Source: Cyrtodaria siliqua (lineage: Eukaryota > Mollusca > Bivalvia > Adapedonta > Hiatellidae). Taken from it: a DNA stretch of 64,000 nt. Below, piece by piece: positions 37,161 through 48,716 of this stretch; positions within the stretch are counted from its first letter, which is position 1; each line of letters begins with the position of its first letter. The stretch spans positions 62,001 through 126,000 of the forward strand of contig JAWPHD010000281.1 in the NCBI GenBank assembly GCA_037043455.1. Reading direction: 5' to 3'. The notes beneath the pieces are model-generated. The model worked only from the letters and a program-made list of their open reading frames with translations, did no database searches and was not told the DNA's origin. The position numbers and the translations under genes were made by a program.

Positions 37161-40100
37161 ATACTTGAGTGTCGTTGATACATATGTTCATATGACTGTT
37201 ATATTCAAATAAAAATGTTACATCTGCATTTGGTATACACCAGGCCTTAAATTTACCAACCATTCTTGAGAAAATTCGTCTATGCGAATTTCAATCGCAC
37301 ATATTTCTATAAGTTTAAAGTATAAATGTGCATATGATAAATACTAATGAACAGCAACTTCATGATTGTTTATCTTTGAAGGTCAAGGGAATATTTGTAA
37401 ACAAAATTCGATTACTTGAACTCAGGTCAAGTCAAGAATAGTTTGAAGAATGGTTGGTGAATTCTAGGCCAGGCTTTTTTCTAGAAAAATATACAATTGT
37501 AAAATGTCACTATTCATGTTCATAATGTTTAGGACCTTAAAAATAGAAATATCAGTATGTGTCAATTATAAGTCAGAGACCTAAACTCCACGAAAAGCCT
37601 GGTAATAGAACGTAACATATAAATTCAAGAATTAGTTGTTTATTAATTACCAGCAAAGATAACTGAAATAAAATGGGGGTTAACTATAGGAGTATGTTTT
37701 CCATGTAACTGGCGTTTTCGGGGTATTTAATGAAATATTAATACAATGACCTACGAAAGTCATACATTCAATAAAAATGACATAGTTTCTTCCTAAACAA
37801 GCCTGACCTAGTGTCATGTAAAGTTGTTTACTTCCGCTTTGCATCATGGGTATCTTTTTTTTATATAAAAGAAGTCAGGGGTCACATCTTTATAAGAAGG
37901 AACAAGCAAAGTTTTACGCAAGCGTAAAATAGCTGCAGAGAGGAAATAGCATATATATGGGTAGGGACTGGAAACGAAGTTTAACATAATAACATATCAA
38001 GTCACAGGTGTTAAAACAATATTGAAAAAAATGATATTGACGTAAACACGCCACGACCGTTTTTTTTCTTACCAGACACATTCTTCCCGCGTTTTACCAT
38101 CAGTTGTTCTTACCAAACATTTTGAGTCAAGGTGGGCGACCTCGCTTCTCTCTGTTCAAATACCTTGATTTGCCTTACATACTGATCACAATTGATCTTT
38201 GGAGCACGACGTGCTAGAAGTATACACCAGCACAGAAATACAGGTGTTCACATGTAAGGGATGCGTGTGCGTTAGCTTGTGCATTACAACAGAGATGTGC
38301 AATTATGAAAACCATATAGGCAGCGAATAAACCCATCGACTAGTGTGTAACACGGCGGTATTTACGAGAATACCGCATTATAAATGGGTATTATTCCATA
38401 AAAAGGTATTGTTCCATTAAAATACAGATTTGCACTTATTCCATTCCAATACTTGCGGTTTCATTCAGTTTCACTTACGGTTTCATTATGCTCTGTAAAA
38501 ATCCCGGAAATATTGCCGCATTCTACACTTTAGTAGACTGCTCTACGAAAACGTCATTTGAGGCATTAAAAAAGCAAGCTTTGAACAGTGAAAAATATGT
38601 GTTTATACCATTCAAGTTTTTTAGACGGGTTCCCTAGGAATTGAAGTTGTAATGCATGCTTATTTTCGGCTACATGATTTACAGTCTGTTTGCTAAACCC
38701 ATATAAGAGACAGGGGCCATCTCAAAAAAAGTTCCTCTTATAATTGTGATATCGGCTTTGTAAATAAGCCTTTACAATACAAAAATAAAAATAAAAACTT
38801 CAATAACATTTTGCATATAAATACTGTTTTATCTATCTATATACTTCTGTATTTGTTTTCAAAATATAGTTTCCTTTTAGATTAATAGACTGTACGAAAG
38901 TCTCCTCCGAAACGAGGTGACTTTCGTTTTCGGGAACAAAAAATGATATGGGTTAATATAATTGATGTATTCAGCGTATTTCATGTAGATAATAAATAGT
39001 TTTGTCTCTTTAAAATGTGATAGCTATATGTACTATTCAGATTGTTATACAAGTTTATTATTTCACATTAATATTAATAAAATAAAGTATGTAAACTGTT
39101 CGTAATAACAATCCCTCCCCACCCCGCCCACCCCAAACAGAGGCCACCTTCATAATAAGTTGTATCGGAAGAGAATCCTCAGAAGGAGAGGAGATGAGAT
39201 TCTCATTAGACATAAATGCCACGACCAGCAAGTCTCGAATCCACCCGTGGCAAATATTTGCAGCTTATAGCACATACAATGCATGTCAATTCCATAGACG
39301 AGATACAATATGTTCCGGGTCAATGACGAAGTGGCATAGATATGACCAATAATAATGCTACAAAGTCATTTGTAAAAAAGTCGGTAATAATGTATTTTTA
39401 AAGCAATTAGGATGGGAACTTTCTTTTCTAAGTTGTCAAAAAGATTTCTCATTTAAATAGAAAGAGAGGTAATTTTAAAAATTACGAAATCTGGAATGTT
39501 TTGTTTGAAAATAATAATCGTTTGTAAACATATTTCAGCAGTTTTTAAACAACGACAGAATGGGCAATACTTGTCAATGCCAAATATAAAAATTGTTCAA
39601 AGCCATACGTTTATATAACGAAATAAGTTTAATACATGGGAGGCATGTCTGATACTTCGCTTTGAAACTAACTAAATAACACATATAATATTTTCAGATT
39701 GTACGTCTAGAAAAAAAATAATAACACGATACTATGTTCACTAGATGCATGTATATATGTAGAACTCAACAACAACACGATTAGGAATAGAAAAAAATAA
39801 AAAGTTACAAAAAAATAATTAAATAACACATTTTGTTTGAGATTCACATCTTTCCCTAGCTTTCTAATATCTTCAAATAAGTACATCAATGTTCATATAT
39901 TCAACATATGCATGCATATCCATAAAAGCAGAGAAATACATGTTTTTGTTCAGTATATAGAACAAATGTTAAAGAGTTTCTATTAAGAATCTTATTGATG
40001 TTTTTGTCGAACAGTATCAGAATCGTTCATGGGTATCTGGTGAAGTTCGGGAATTCCAATAGGAGGTCTACTTGTTGTTGTTTTTTTTATCGGAAATAGG

Positions 40101-40360
40101 CTTTGCTGACGTTCCTATTAAAACAGTTATACCGAGGCGTACAATTGAACCAAAAAAATGTTAAACAACATTTAAACACAAGTATTGAAATATCAAAATA
40201 AATGAACATACAACGGACTCGTACATATCCCATGATTGGGAGATGGATTGGCCTAATTTATTTTGTCTGGGATGGTGGTGATCAATTTCTTTTAGCAAAA
40301 CTTCTTGTTTAGCTTCGAAAAGCATTGGCGTCTGTTCCGAGCAGGTCATATCTTTGTGTT
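37161..40360. other. Noncoding DNA, copy of 1941-5160
   Basis: No gene is seen. It differs from copy A by small indels, including a hairpin present only here (38895-38926, CGAAAGTCTCCTC and an inverted near-match) and one rather than two copies of the 34-bp unit. Confidence 0.6.
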
Positions 40361-40364
40361 TTAC

Positions 40365-40790
40365 TTATGTTGCCTATTAATGCTGCCTTGTTGGTTAGAG
40401 AATAGTTCATGGCGGGGATTTCTTTATTTACACGGTCCCGTTTTATTGGGTTGACAGTTGACAGTTGACAGTAGTGTAAGTGTGAGGTTTGGTGCTCCCT
40501 AGAACTTGGTTTAAACGCCCAGCGGCCTTTTTTGCCACTTTGTGATGTTTTATTTGGCCTTTTATTCATCTTTAAATTTGTTCTTTGTTTCTGTATGTGT
40601 TTATGGTTGACTGTCGTCCTTGAATGCTGCTCTTCCTGTTCGATTAGAGGCTATTTACAGTTCGCCATTATGCTTTCCTCTTTAATTGTGCGATGACCGG
40701 ACAGGCTGTGGACCCTATGGTGACGTCTACCTAAAGCCCATTGGGACGGTGGCGTTTGATGTTTGTCTATGATCTTTCCTGTCGTGCCCT
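40365..40790 (+). repeat. M1 repeat copy
   Basis: Landmarks in order: GCCTATTAATGCTGCCTT (40371), CCCGTTTTATTGGG (40437), GAACTTGGTTTAAACGCCC (40502), GCGATGACCGGACAGG (40691). It ends where the RT fragment begins. In copy A the corresponding M1 sequence runs uninterrupted. Confidence 0.75.
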
Positions 40791-41440
40791 TAATGGAAGT
40801 CAGGTTGTGATAGTCCTTGTCGCAGAAGAGTTCTTAAATTACTTCTATATTTGGAAAGAAGATTAGGGTTACGATAATAAAAGGTTTGCAAATGTTTACG
40901 AAGTTTATGGCAACGGCAGCCCTGGTGGAGTAGCTTTTTAGTTATACAAAGATTACGAATATTAAAGTCCTCAACTCGAGTATAACCTCTAGAAAAACGA
41001 ATAAGTTGAGAAACATAGACCCCATAAGAAGTTGTTCAGGGAATTTCCCCATCTAAGTGGGGCTAATTAACAATATCAAATTAAAATCATCTCTCTTGTC
41101 ATAGATTTTGCTAATTATTTCACCATTTTCAGTAAACTTTGTTAAGTTGAAGTTCTTTAGGAAATATATTATTAACCATAGTAGAAAAAAAGGTGTTGTC
41201 AAAGTTCAATATGTCATCCAGATACCGAGAAGTGTCCTTAAAAGCTTCAATAACATCTGCCTGTGAGATTTCACCAGATACATTATAAAAACAAATCTGC
41301 GACAAGGGGTGCACAGTTCGTACCCAAAGGGATACCAACAATTTGTCTATAAACTGTAGTTCCATACCTAACGAAATTATTATCAAATAAAAAAAGAAGT
41401 GATTCCCAAACTTCATGGCATGTGCATACGGCGATCATCA
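40790..41440 (-). mobile_element. RT fragment of a PLE-like or unclassified retroelement
   Basis: The minus strand encodes, in broken frames, VYRQIVGIPLGTNCAP and LVADLFL (about 41365-41290), then FKDTSRYLDDILNFDN and NNIFPKELQLNK (41240-41135), then SKIYDKRDDFN and SYGVYVSQLIRFSRG, and finally RNLCITKKLLHQGCRCHKLR to about 40800. YLDD sits where the RT catalytic motif belongs. This differs from the LINE RTs in the window (FADD). The family is common in invertebrates, but I cannot place it firmly; a Penelope-like affinity is possible. It is present only in copy B, within an M1 repeat. Confidence 0.7.
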
Positions 41441-41735
41441 TGATGCCATATTTGCTATTTATACTCCATTCTTAAATTCTGGAAAATGAAAGGAGAATAA
41501 TTAATGTATAATTTAATTCATATAATGCACGTATCCATCATTCTTTTCTTAGAAAAATATAACTTACTCTCTGTTAGGCCACCGTGGTAGTATTTATAAA
41601 CAGCGCGTCTTAATCACGTGTTCTCTCTTATCATTTAAGCCCACATATTCTCGAAAATAAACAAATTACTTATTAGAGATCATATCAGAAAGCAAAATAT
41701 ATTGTTAAGGCATATTTACATCATCGAAATTGTTT
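41441..41735. other. Noncoding DNA, no gene seen
   Basis: AT-rich and specific to copy B; nothing recognised. Confidence 0.5.
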
Positions 41736-41737
41736 AT

Positions 41738-42130
41738 ATGTGTCATATTAACATGTTTAACTGTATTGACCATATCCCATATTAACATGTTTAACTGTAT
41801 TGTTTATTTGTGTAATATTAACATGTGTAATTGTATTGTTTATATGTGTCATATTAACATGTGTAAGTGTATTGTTTATATGTGTAATATTAACATCTGT
41901 AACTGTATTGTTTATATGTGTCATATTAACATGTGTAACTGTATTGTTTATTTGTGTCCTATAAACATGTGTAACTGTATTGTTTATATGTGTCATATTA
42001 ACATGTGTAACTGTATTGTTTATATGTGTCATATTACATGTGTAACTTTATTGTTTATATGTGTCATATTAACATGTGTAACTGTATTGTTTATTTGTGT
42101 AATATTAACATTTGTAACTGAATTGTTTAT
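41738..42130 (+). repeat. 36-bp minisatellite
   Basis: About eleven copies of a 36-bp unit containing ATTGTTTATATGTGTCATA and TTAACATGTGTAACTGT. Because 36 is divisible by three, it leaves a 153-codon frame (41730-42191) of 12-residue Cys/Ile repeats. No start context, signal or flanking exon supports expression, so it is treated as a repeat only. Confidence 0.92.
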
Positions 42131-42329
42131 CAAACTTTTCATACAATCATTATACCTTATCGGTTGTGTAAATGCCAGGGCCATTATTTGAGATCGTCAC
42201 TTATGTATACATTGACTATTGTGTTTAAATTCGATCATTATTGCTTGCATTATATAAAGGTGACTTATAGGCCCATACGGTTGGGTGTTGTTGTAACTGC
42301 TCTTGTAAAATGTTTTATTTATATTGTTT

Positions 42330-42656
42330 TATCACATAACGTACGGTGTGCGAGTGGAATAACACCATTCTATATTTTCGATATACAACTAGTTGAATCA
42401 ATAATGACTATATGATCCAATTCCCACGGTTTATTATGACTATGTCGGTTTCGCGTGTTAAAGCGACAGGCAAAATGCAATAAAAGTCGATATGTGAGTT
42501 ATGTGATAAATATAATCTAACATTCGTTCTCATTCATTATTGAATTTATTAAACTCGTTAGCAAAAATGATATAATGCTCGGCAAGAGCCTCGCATTATA
42601 TCATTTTGCCAACTCGTTTAATAAATTCAATAATGAATAAGTACTCTTGTAAGATC
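42330..42656. mobile_element. TATCACATAAC / palindrome element
   Basis: TATCACATAACGTACGGTGT begins at 42330, inverted GTTATGTGATA lies near 42498, and a palindrome follows at 42513-42656 (AATCTAACATTCG... with ATGCTCGGCAAGAGCCTCGCAT at the centre). It belongs to the same family as 10653, 22343 and 53984. Confidence 0.7.
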
Positions 42657-43042
42657 CTTTATATACATATTCCACTACAATAAACTAATTACTTACTATA
42701 CTGTCTCAAATACTTATATGTGGTTATCCACTCTCAGTTATGAAACAAGTGTATTGACCTTCATAAATGTGCACAAACTTATAAAAAAAGCGGAAGTACA
42801 ACATTTATGAATTTCGTGTTACAAAGCGCACTGTGATTAACAAATCTACAACATCACAGTTTTGTCCTTTCTCCAACTAGCTGCAACCCGTTTTGTACCA
42901 AACATGTTGGGATTCTGGAATATTACGTGGAATTAAGTGTGCAGAATATAAATTATATAGCGGAAATCCCCGAGTTGCATTTCTTTTTTCCTTTAGTATA
43001 CTTAATAAAATATATACTGAGCGAAAATAAAAGATACATTAT
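42657..43042. other. Noncoding DNA, no gene seen
   Basis: AT-rich sequence specific to copy B, with nothing recognised. Confidence 0.45.
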
Positions 43043-44480
43043 CTTTTTCCTTCCCTTATTATATAGACAACAAAGCAGGAAATAATAAATGATGTATATA
43101 TAATAATTAGATTGACCACCACCAATAGTCCAAACAGAAGCTTTTTTTAAAAAAGTACAGTACACATGGGAGTTATCCCTTTTTCCTTAAACCATGCATG
43201 TTTGATAGAACACATAAAATCTACAAACATTACCTCCATTTGTCCTAGATAATATTCTCTATATATTACTTTCGAAAAAATCAGAGAAAAAACAACACCG
43301 ATTGTGTAGGTAGCAGCTTTTGATTATCAACACTCATCAAATTATCTCCCTTTAAGGTTTCCATATCACCCATAAAAGAGCATTGCTTGGCACAATGTTA
43401 AACTGTTCAAACGAATATTTAGTACTCTTAGAAATCAAACATTGTTTAATTAAAGCGCTGTTTATTAAGTGCTGTGAAATTTGCAATTTTATGGATACAA
43501 TTGTACTGAGAGTATATTTGCAAAAAGTAAAATGTATTTACTGCCATTTTGGGGGTGCTCATCTTCAGCGAAATATTAAAGGCTGAAAGCATAACATTTC
43601 CCCCAATTTGCTGGTAATTTTTGAGTGCCTCAAAGATAGTTCTTTAAAAAGTTAGGTTTTGTCATCCGTTCAATATACTAATAGGAATAGGGATTGTAGG
43701 TCAAAAGGCTCTATCGGAGGCCTATGGGAAAAGCATGATCGTATATGACCTAAAGTGTATGCATTTTGCTTAAAAGTTAAATATTTTTCTTTTCCTTATT
43801 ATATAGACAACAAAACAGGAAATAATAAATGATGTATATATAATAATTAGATCGACCACCACCAATAGTCCAAACAAAAGCTTTTTTGAAAAAGTACAGT
43901 ACACAAGGGAGTTATCTCCCTTTTCCTTAAACCAAGTATTTTTGATAGAAACACATCAAATCTACAAACATTACCTCAATTTGTCCTAGATAATATTCTC
44001 TATACATTGCTTTCGAAAAAAATCAGAGAAAAAACAACACCGATTGTGTAGGCAGCAGCTTTTGATTATCAACACTCATCAAATTAGCTCCCTTTAAGGT
44101 TTGCATATCACCCATAAAGAGTATTGCTTGGCACAATGTTAAACTGTTCAAACGAATATTTAGTACTCTTAGTAAATCAAACATTGTTTAATTAAAGCGT
44201 TGTTTATTAAGCGCTGTGAAATTTGCAATTTTTATTGATACAGCTGTACTGAGAGTATATTTGCAAAAAGTAAAATTTATTTACTGCCATTTTGAGGGTG
44301 CCCATCTTCAGTGAAATATTAAAGGGTGAAAGCGTAACATTTCCTCGAATTTGCTGGTCATTTTTTAGTGCCTCAAAGATAGTTCTTTAAAAAGTTAGGT
44401 TTTATCATCCGTTCGATATACTAATAGGAATAGGGATTGTAGGCCAAAAGGCTCTATCGGAGGCCTATGGGAAAAGCAAT
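43043..44480 (+). repeat. Tandem duplication of a unit of about 742 bp
   Basis: 43043-43733 and 43785-44477 are direct copies, offset by about 740-744 bases. Anchors: CAAAGCAGGAAATAATAAAT at 43071 with CAAAACAGGAAATAATAAAT at 43811, and CTATCGGAGGCCTATGGGAA near 43710 with its copy near 44454. The 67-codon frame in the first unit is not intact in the second, so no gene is called. Confidence 0.9.
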
Positions 44481-44594
44481 AGTGATGAAAGTGGCGGTCT
44501 GTTGCACGTCTTGTACTTATAGCCAAGAATTTAATAGTGTTGTCTTGTTCCTATTTACATATTTTATAATTAGCTTAAAGCTTCGTCAGAATAA

Positions 44595-45040
44595 CATAAC
44601 CTCTACAAATGATATGTATCATGTCGGGGGGTGGTGGTGTGGGGGTGGGGGGGGGGGTGGGGGGGGTAAATAACATAACCTCTCGATATGATATGTATCA
44701 TGTTGGGGGTGGTGGTGTGGGGGGTGGGGGGTAAATAACATAACCTCTCGATATGATAGGTATCATGTTGGGGGGTGGTGGTGTGGGGGGTGGGGGGTAA
44801 ATAACATAACCTCTCGATATAATATGTATCATGTTGGGGGGAGGTAGTGTGTGTGTGTGTGGGGGGTGAATAACATAACCTCTCGATATGATATGTATCA
44901 TGTTGGGGGGTGGTGGTGTGGGGGGTGGGGGGTAAATAACATAACCTCTCGATATAATATGTATCATGTTGGGGGGTGGTGGTGTGGGGGGTGGGGGGGA
45001 ATGAATAACATAACCTCTCGATATGATAGGTATCATGTTG
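44595..45040 (+). repeat. G-rich 66-bp minisatellite
   Basis: About seven units of AATAACATAACCTCTCGATA, then ATGATATGTATCATGTTG (with a short palindrome, ATGATA/TATCAT) and a G run of the form GGGGTGGTGGTGTGGGGGG. It ends in an M2 repeat whose own G-rich start is at 45069-45100. It was probably seeded by expansion of the M2 G tract. Confidence 0.92.
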
Positions 45041-45044
45041 TAGG

Positions 45045-45520
45045 ACATTTTTCGAGACTATTGTATTTTTGGGGGGTCTGGGGTGGTGGGTTGGGGGCGG
45101 AATTTCTATAGGTAACTGTAAATCACTGTTAGTCATGCAATTGCATGAGAACATTGTGATATTCAATTTTGATTCACATTATGAGGCCCACCCAATAAAG
45201 GCGTTTTGCGTGAAGTAAAATACAAACACACAACAGAAAGTTGTTTTATTGATTTGCTATCATTCTTGTTCTAGAAACAATAAAGAAATATCAGACAAGT
45301 TTTGTATTTAAACTAGCTAAATTATGAATATGCTTTTCTAAGTTACAAAGCTGTGTTTAGCTTTTTTTACATAAGACAATATCTAATATAGCAATGTAAC
45401 ACAAAGAAAAAACTACAAGCAGGCCTCAATTTATATATCGGAGTTGATCGGTCATGGAGCATGCAGTCCGTAAATAAACAAGATTCCCATGCTTTTTCAA
45501 TGAGCAAGTAGCGATGGGAA
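45045..45520 (+). repeat. M2 dispersed repeat
   Basis: G-rich start, GGTAACTGTAAATCACTG (45111), GAGGCCCACCCAATAAAG (45183), ATATCTAATATAGCAATG and GCAGGCCTCAATTTATATA at the end. It resembles 23180-23650 but is diverged in the middle. Confidence 0.75.
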
Positions 45521-46122
45521 ATACTAGGAAATATGTCCTTAATTAAGCATGTGTAACCAAATAGTTTAAAGAGTACATATGCTTTATGAAATTTAACAAG
45601 CTTGGATCATTCGTTTAGCAATTTATATAACGATACAATATATGCCATGGAATATCTTACTTTGTTAATTAAAATGGTTAAAGACACAATAACACAATAA
45701 TTCTTCTTTCATAATCAAAGCCTTCATTTCCGTTTAATTATTTTTATATCTTTATTTGATCATCCATATACACAATAGCAGCTGTAATAAAGCATTGTAA
45801 GACGTATCCACGTGAATTATATTTCCGTGTTTGCAGCAATTAAAAATTAACGACGATCTAAAGAAACATATAGAAAAAACACATCTTAACAATCGATAAC
45901 GGTTAAATATCGTGAATCAGTTTCGAATCACTTCTAAAAGGTGTCGTAACAACGGTTGGTTAATGCGCAAAATATGACACAACCATAACAAGGAAAACAC
46001 AATAGAAAAATGAATATAAACAATTCTAAACTTAGACGATCGTTTTCAATATTACATACGCCAAATTTGTACAAAGCAAAATATCCAAAATTTAATACTG
46101 TATAAGAATCAATCAATTTAAG
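45521..46122. other. 3' flank of the silk-like gene
   Basis: AT-rich. It would contain the 3' UTR on the minus strand. AATAAA-type signals occur on that strand (for example TTTATT on plus near 45752), but none can be singled out. Confidence 0.4.
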
Positions 46123-48698
46123 TTATTGTGTCCTGCTGGCTGTCACAGTATTGTTCCCAGATGTGGTCCAATCACCAACACCAAAAATAGTTTTTTTTTG
46201 CTGTTCCGATTTCATTTTTACCCATCGTTCCCTTGACCGTCTGAAGAACATTTCCTGGTTGCTCCCACCAAATAAATCCTGACTTGACTGTTTTAGTCGA
46301 TCCGTTCCAATCACCTTGAACTTTCCATTGCCCTGTGGCTTTATAAGTTGCCAGCATTGCTTTCAATCTTGCTACAAATTCTTCGCCGTTACCAAACGCT
46401 TTCCACCAGGCGTTACTGGCCTTCGATTGTGATCCAGAACCTTGATTATCGCTGCTCGATTCACCTGTCCATGGACCCTTTCCTACACTACCACTACCAC
46501 CAGCCGAACCACCTGCCCACGATCCTTGTCCGCTTCCACCAATTCCACCGGTGGAACCTCCTGTCCACGATCCTGTACTGCCAATTCTACTGACCCAACC
46601 TCCTCTCCACGGTCCTTGTCCAACACACCATTACCATCTGCCCAACCTCCTGTCCACGATCCTTGTCCACTGCCACCATTACCACCTGCCTAACCTCCTG
46701 TCCACGATCCTTGTCCAGTGCCACCATTACCACCTGCCGAACTTCCTGCCCACGATCCTTGTCCACTGCCACCATTATCATCGGCAGAACCTCTTGTCCA
46801 CGATCCTTTTCCACCTCCACCATTTCCACCAGCTGAACCTCCTGTCCACGATCCTGTACTGCCAATTCCACTGACCCAACCTCCTCTCCACGGTCCTTGT
46901 CCACCACACCATTACCATCTGCCGAACCTCCTGTCCACGATCCTTGTCCACTGCCACCATTACCACCTGCCGAGCCTCCTGTCCACGATCCTTGTCCAGT
47001 GCCACCATTACCACCTGCCGAACTTCCTGCCCACGATCCTTGTCCACTGCCACCATTATCATCGGCAGAACCTCTTGTCCACGATCCTTTTCCACCTCCA
47101 CCATTTCCACCAGCAGAACCTCCTGTCCACGATCCTTGTCCGCCTACCACCACTTCCACCAGCAGAACCTCCTGTCCACGATCCTTGTCCAATGCCACCA
47201 TTATCACGTGCCGAACCTCCTGTCCACGATCCTTGTCCAGTGCCACCATTACCACCTGCCGAACTTCCTGTCCACGATCCTTGTCCACTGCCACCATTAT
47301 CATCGGCAGAATCTCTTGTCCACGATCCTTTTCAACCTCCACCATTTCCACCAGCAGAACCTCCTGTCCACGATCCTTGTCCGCTACCACCACTTCCACC
47401 AGCTGAACCTTCCTCCCGCGATCCTTGTCCGCTATCACCACTTCCACCGGCAGAACCTCCTGTCCACGATCCTTTTCCACCTCCACCATTTCCACCAGCA
47501 GAACCTTCCTCACACGATCCTTGTCCGCTACCACCACTTCCACCAGCAGAACCTCCTGTCCACGATCCTTGTCCACTGCCACCATTACCACGTGCCGAAA
47601 CTCCTGTCCACGATCCTTGTCCACTACCACCATTACCACCATTTGAACCTCCTGTCCACGATCCTTGTTCGCTATCACCACTTCCACCGGCAGAACATCC
47701 TGTCCACGATCCTTTTCCACTTCCATCATTTCCACCAGTTGAACTTCCTGTCCACGACCTTTGTCCGGTACTGACACTTCCACCTACTGCTACTACCACT
47801 GATCGAACATCCTGTTCACGATCCCTGTCCGCTACTGCCACTACCACTGGTCGAACCTCCTATCCAGGATCCTTGTCCACTGCTGCCATTTCCACCATTG
47901 GCCGAACCTCCTGTCCACAATCCCTGACCACCACTAACACTTCCACCGATTGAACCTCCTGTCCAGGAGCCTTCCCTGTACCTAGCAGAACTAGTGGAAG
48001 TTCCAGTTCCAGCATTTTCATCATAACCGAATCCAACATTACCATAACCCTGACCATTACCATGTCCAAACCAGGATCCATCAAAACCAGCGCCGAAGTC
48101 AAGACCAGCATCACCTTCAGTGTTTGTGTGTCGAGCGTATTCTGTTGCCTTCCAAAGTAATTCACCGTCGATGTCTAATTCGTCGCCCAGCTGCTTAAAA
48201 TCTACTATGTTGTAGTTATCCCAATCGAAAATATCTCTGTTATATTCATCACTATCACTGCTTTCACTGTCACTGTCATCATCGTTTCCCATTTTAACAT
48301 TATTAACAGATCCTACCTCGCCAAGTGGTTTGACACTAATGTCCTTAATGCCGTCATTTTGACCTATAGGAAGGTTTTCAACAAATCCTACCTCGCCAAG
48401 TGGCGTGAAACTAATATCCTTAATGCCGTCATTTTGACCTATAGGAAGGTTTTCAACAGATCCTACCTCGCCAAGTGGTGAGATACTTATATCCTTGATG
48501 TCGTCATATTGGCCTATAGGAAGGTTTTGCACCGATCCTACCTCATCAAGTGGTGTAAAACTGTCTGTTCCATCAACTGCAATATATTTAAAAATAAATT
48601 ATTACTTTCCTATCAATTTACATCGACTGGTCAAAAACATGTCTAATGGTTTTCCGTCGCATACCTTGTTGTACATTTAATAATATTATACCTTTCAT
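46123..48698 (-). CDS. Silk-like repetitive protein gene (frame-broken)
   Basis: Main exon begins at 48576 after ATATATTGCAG. N-terminal part: four tandem units of 22-25 residues with GEVGSVENLPIGQNDGIKDI, then an acidic Ser/Asp tract (DDDSDSESSDSDE, about 48280), DIFDWDNYNIVDFKQLGDEL and a Gly-rich spacer. Middle (about 47980-46455): about 30 units of GQGSWTGGSAGGNGGS (16 residues, 48 bp). C-terminal domain (46440-46123): ASNAWWKAFGNGEEF, YKATGQWKVQGDWNGS, GFIWWEQPGN and probably GVGDWTTSGNNTVTASRTQ. A candidate first exon (48698-48665, MKGIILLNVQQ) joins in phase 1 but is not a signal peptide. Breaks: TGA at 47818-47816 (in place of the repeat Trp), TGA near 47334-47332, TAG near 46693-46691, frameshifts near 47791, 47143 and 46906, and an A9 run at 46192-46199 that decides which C-terminus is read. 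It is a structural secreted protein by architecture only, and could be a young pseudogene or mis-assembled. Confidence 0.6.
46455..47980 (-). repeat. 48-bp coding minisatellite with higher-order repeats
   Basis: Tandem 48-bp units (GGACAAGGATCGTGGACAGG as the core on the minus strand) encode the Gly/Ser/Trp repeat. A higher-order period of about 285 bp, or six units, is visible: the distinctive unit with ACCATTATCATCGGCAGAA recurs at about 46769, 47053 and 47297. The array lacks stops over long stretches in three frames (398 codons on minus in another frame; 411 codons on plus), so those frames are shadows of the repeat. Confidence 0.92.
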
Positions 48699-48716
48699 GT
48701 AAAATCACTTTAGAGA

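Noticed and set aside
41730..42191. CRISPR-like regular repeats
   Set aside because: The units are contiguous tandem copies with no unique spacers, and the window is eukaryotic.
44603..45166. 187-codon Pro/Thr/His-rich minus-strand frame
   Set aside because: It is a translation of the G-rich 66-bp array.
46587..47783. 398-codon minus-strand frame with EVLLVEVVVADKDRGQ-type repeats
   Set aside because: It is mostly an alternate frame of the same 48-bp repeat and includes the Gly/Ser/Trp frame only for a short middle stretch after a frameshift.
46718..47953. 411-codon Pro-rich frame on the plus strand
   Set aside because: It is the antisense shadow of the 48-bp coding repeat. The Gly/Ser/Trp frame on minus is favoured because unique N- and C-terminal coding sequence continues from it.
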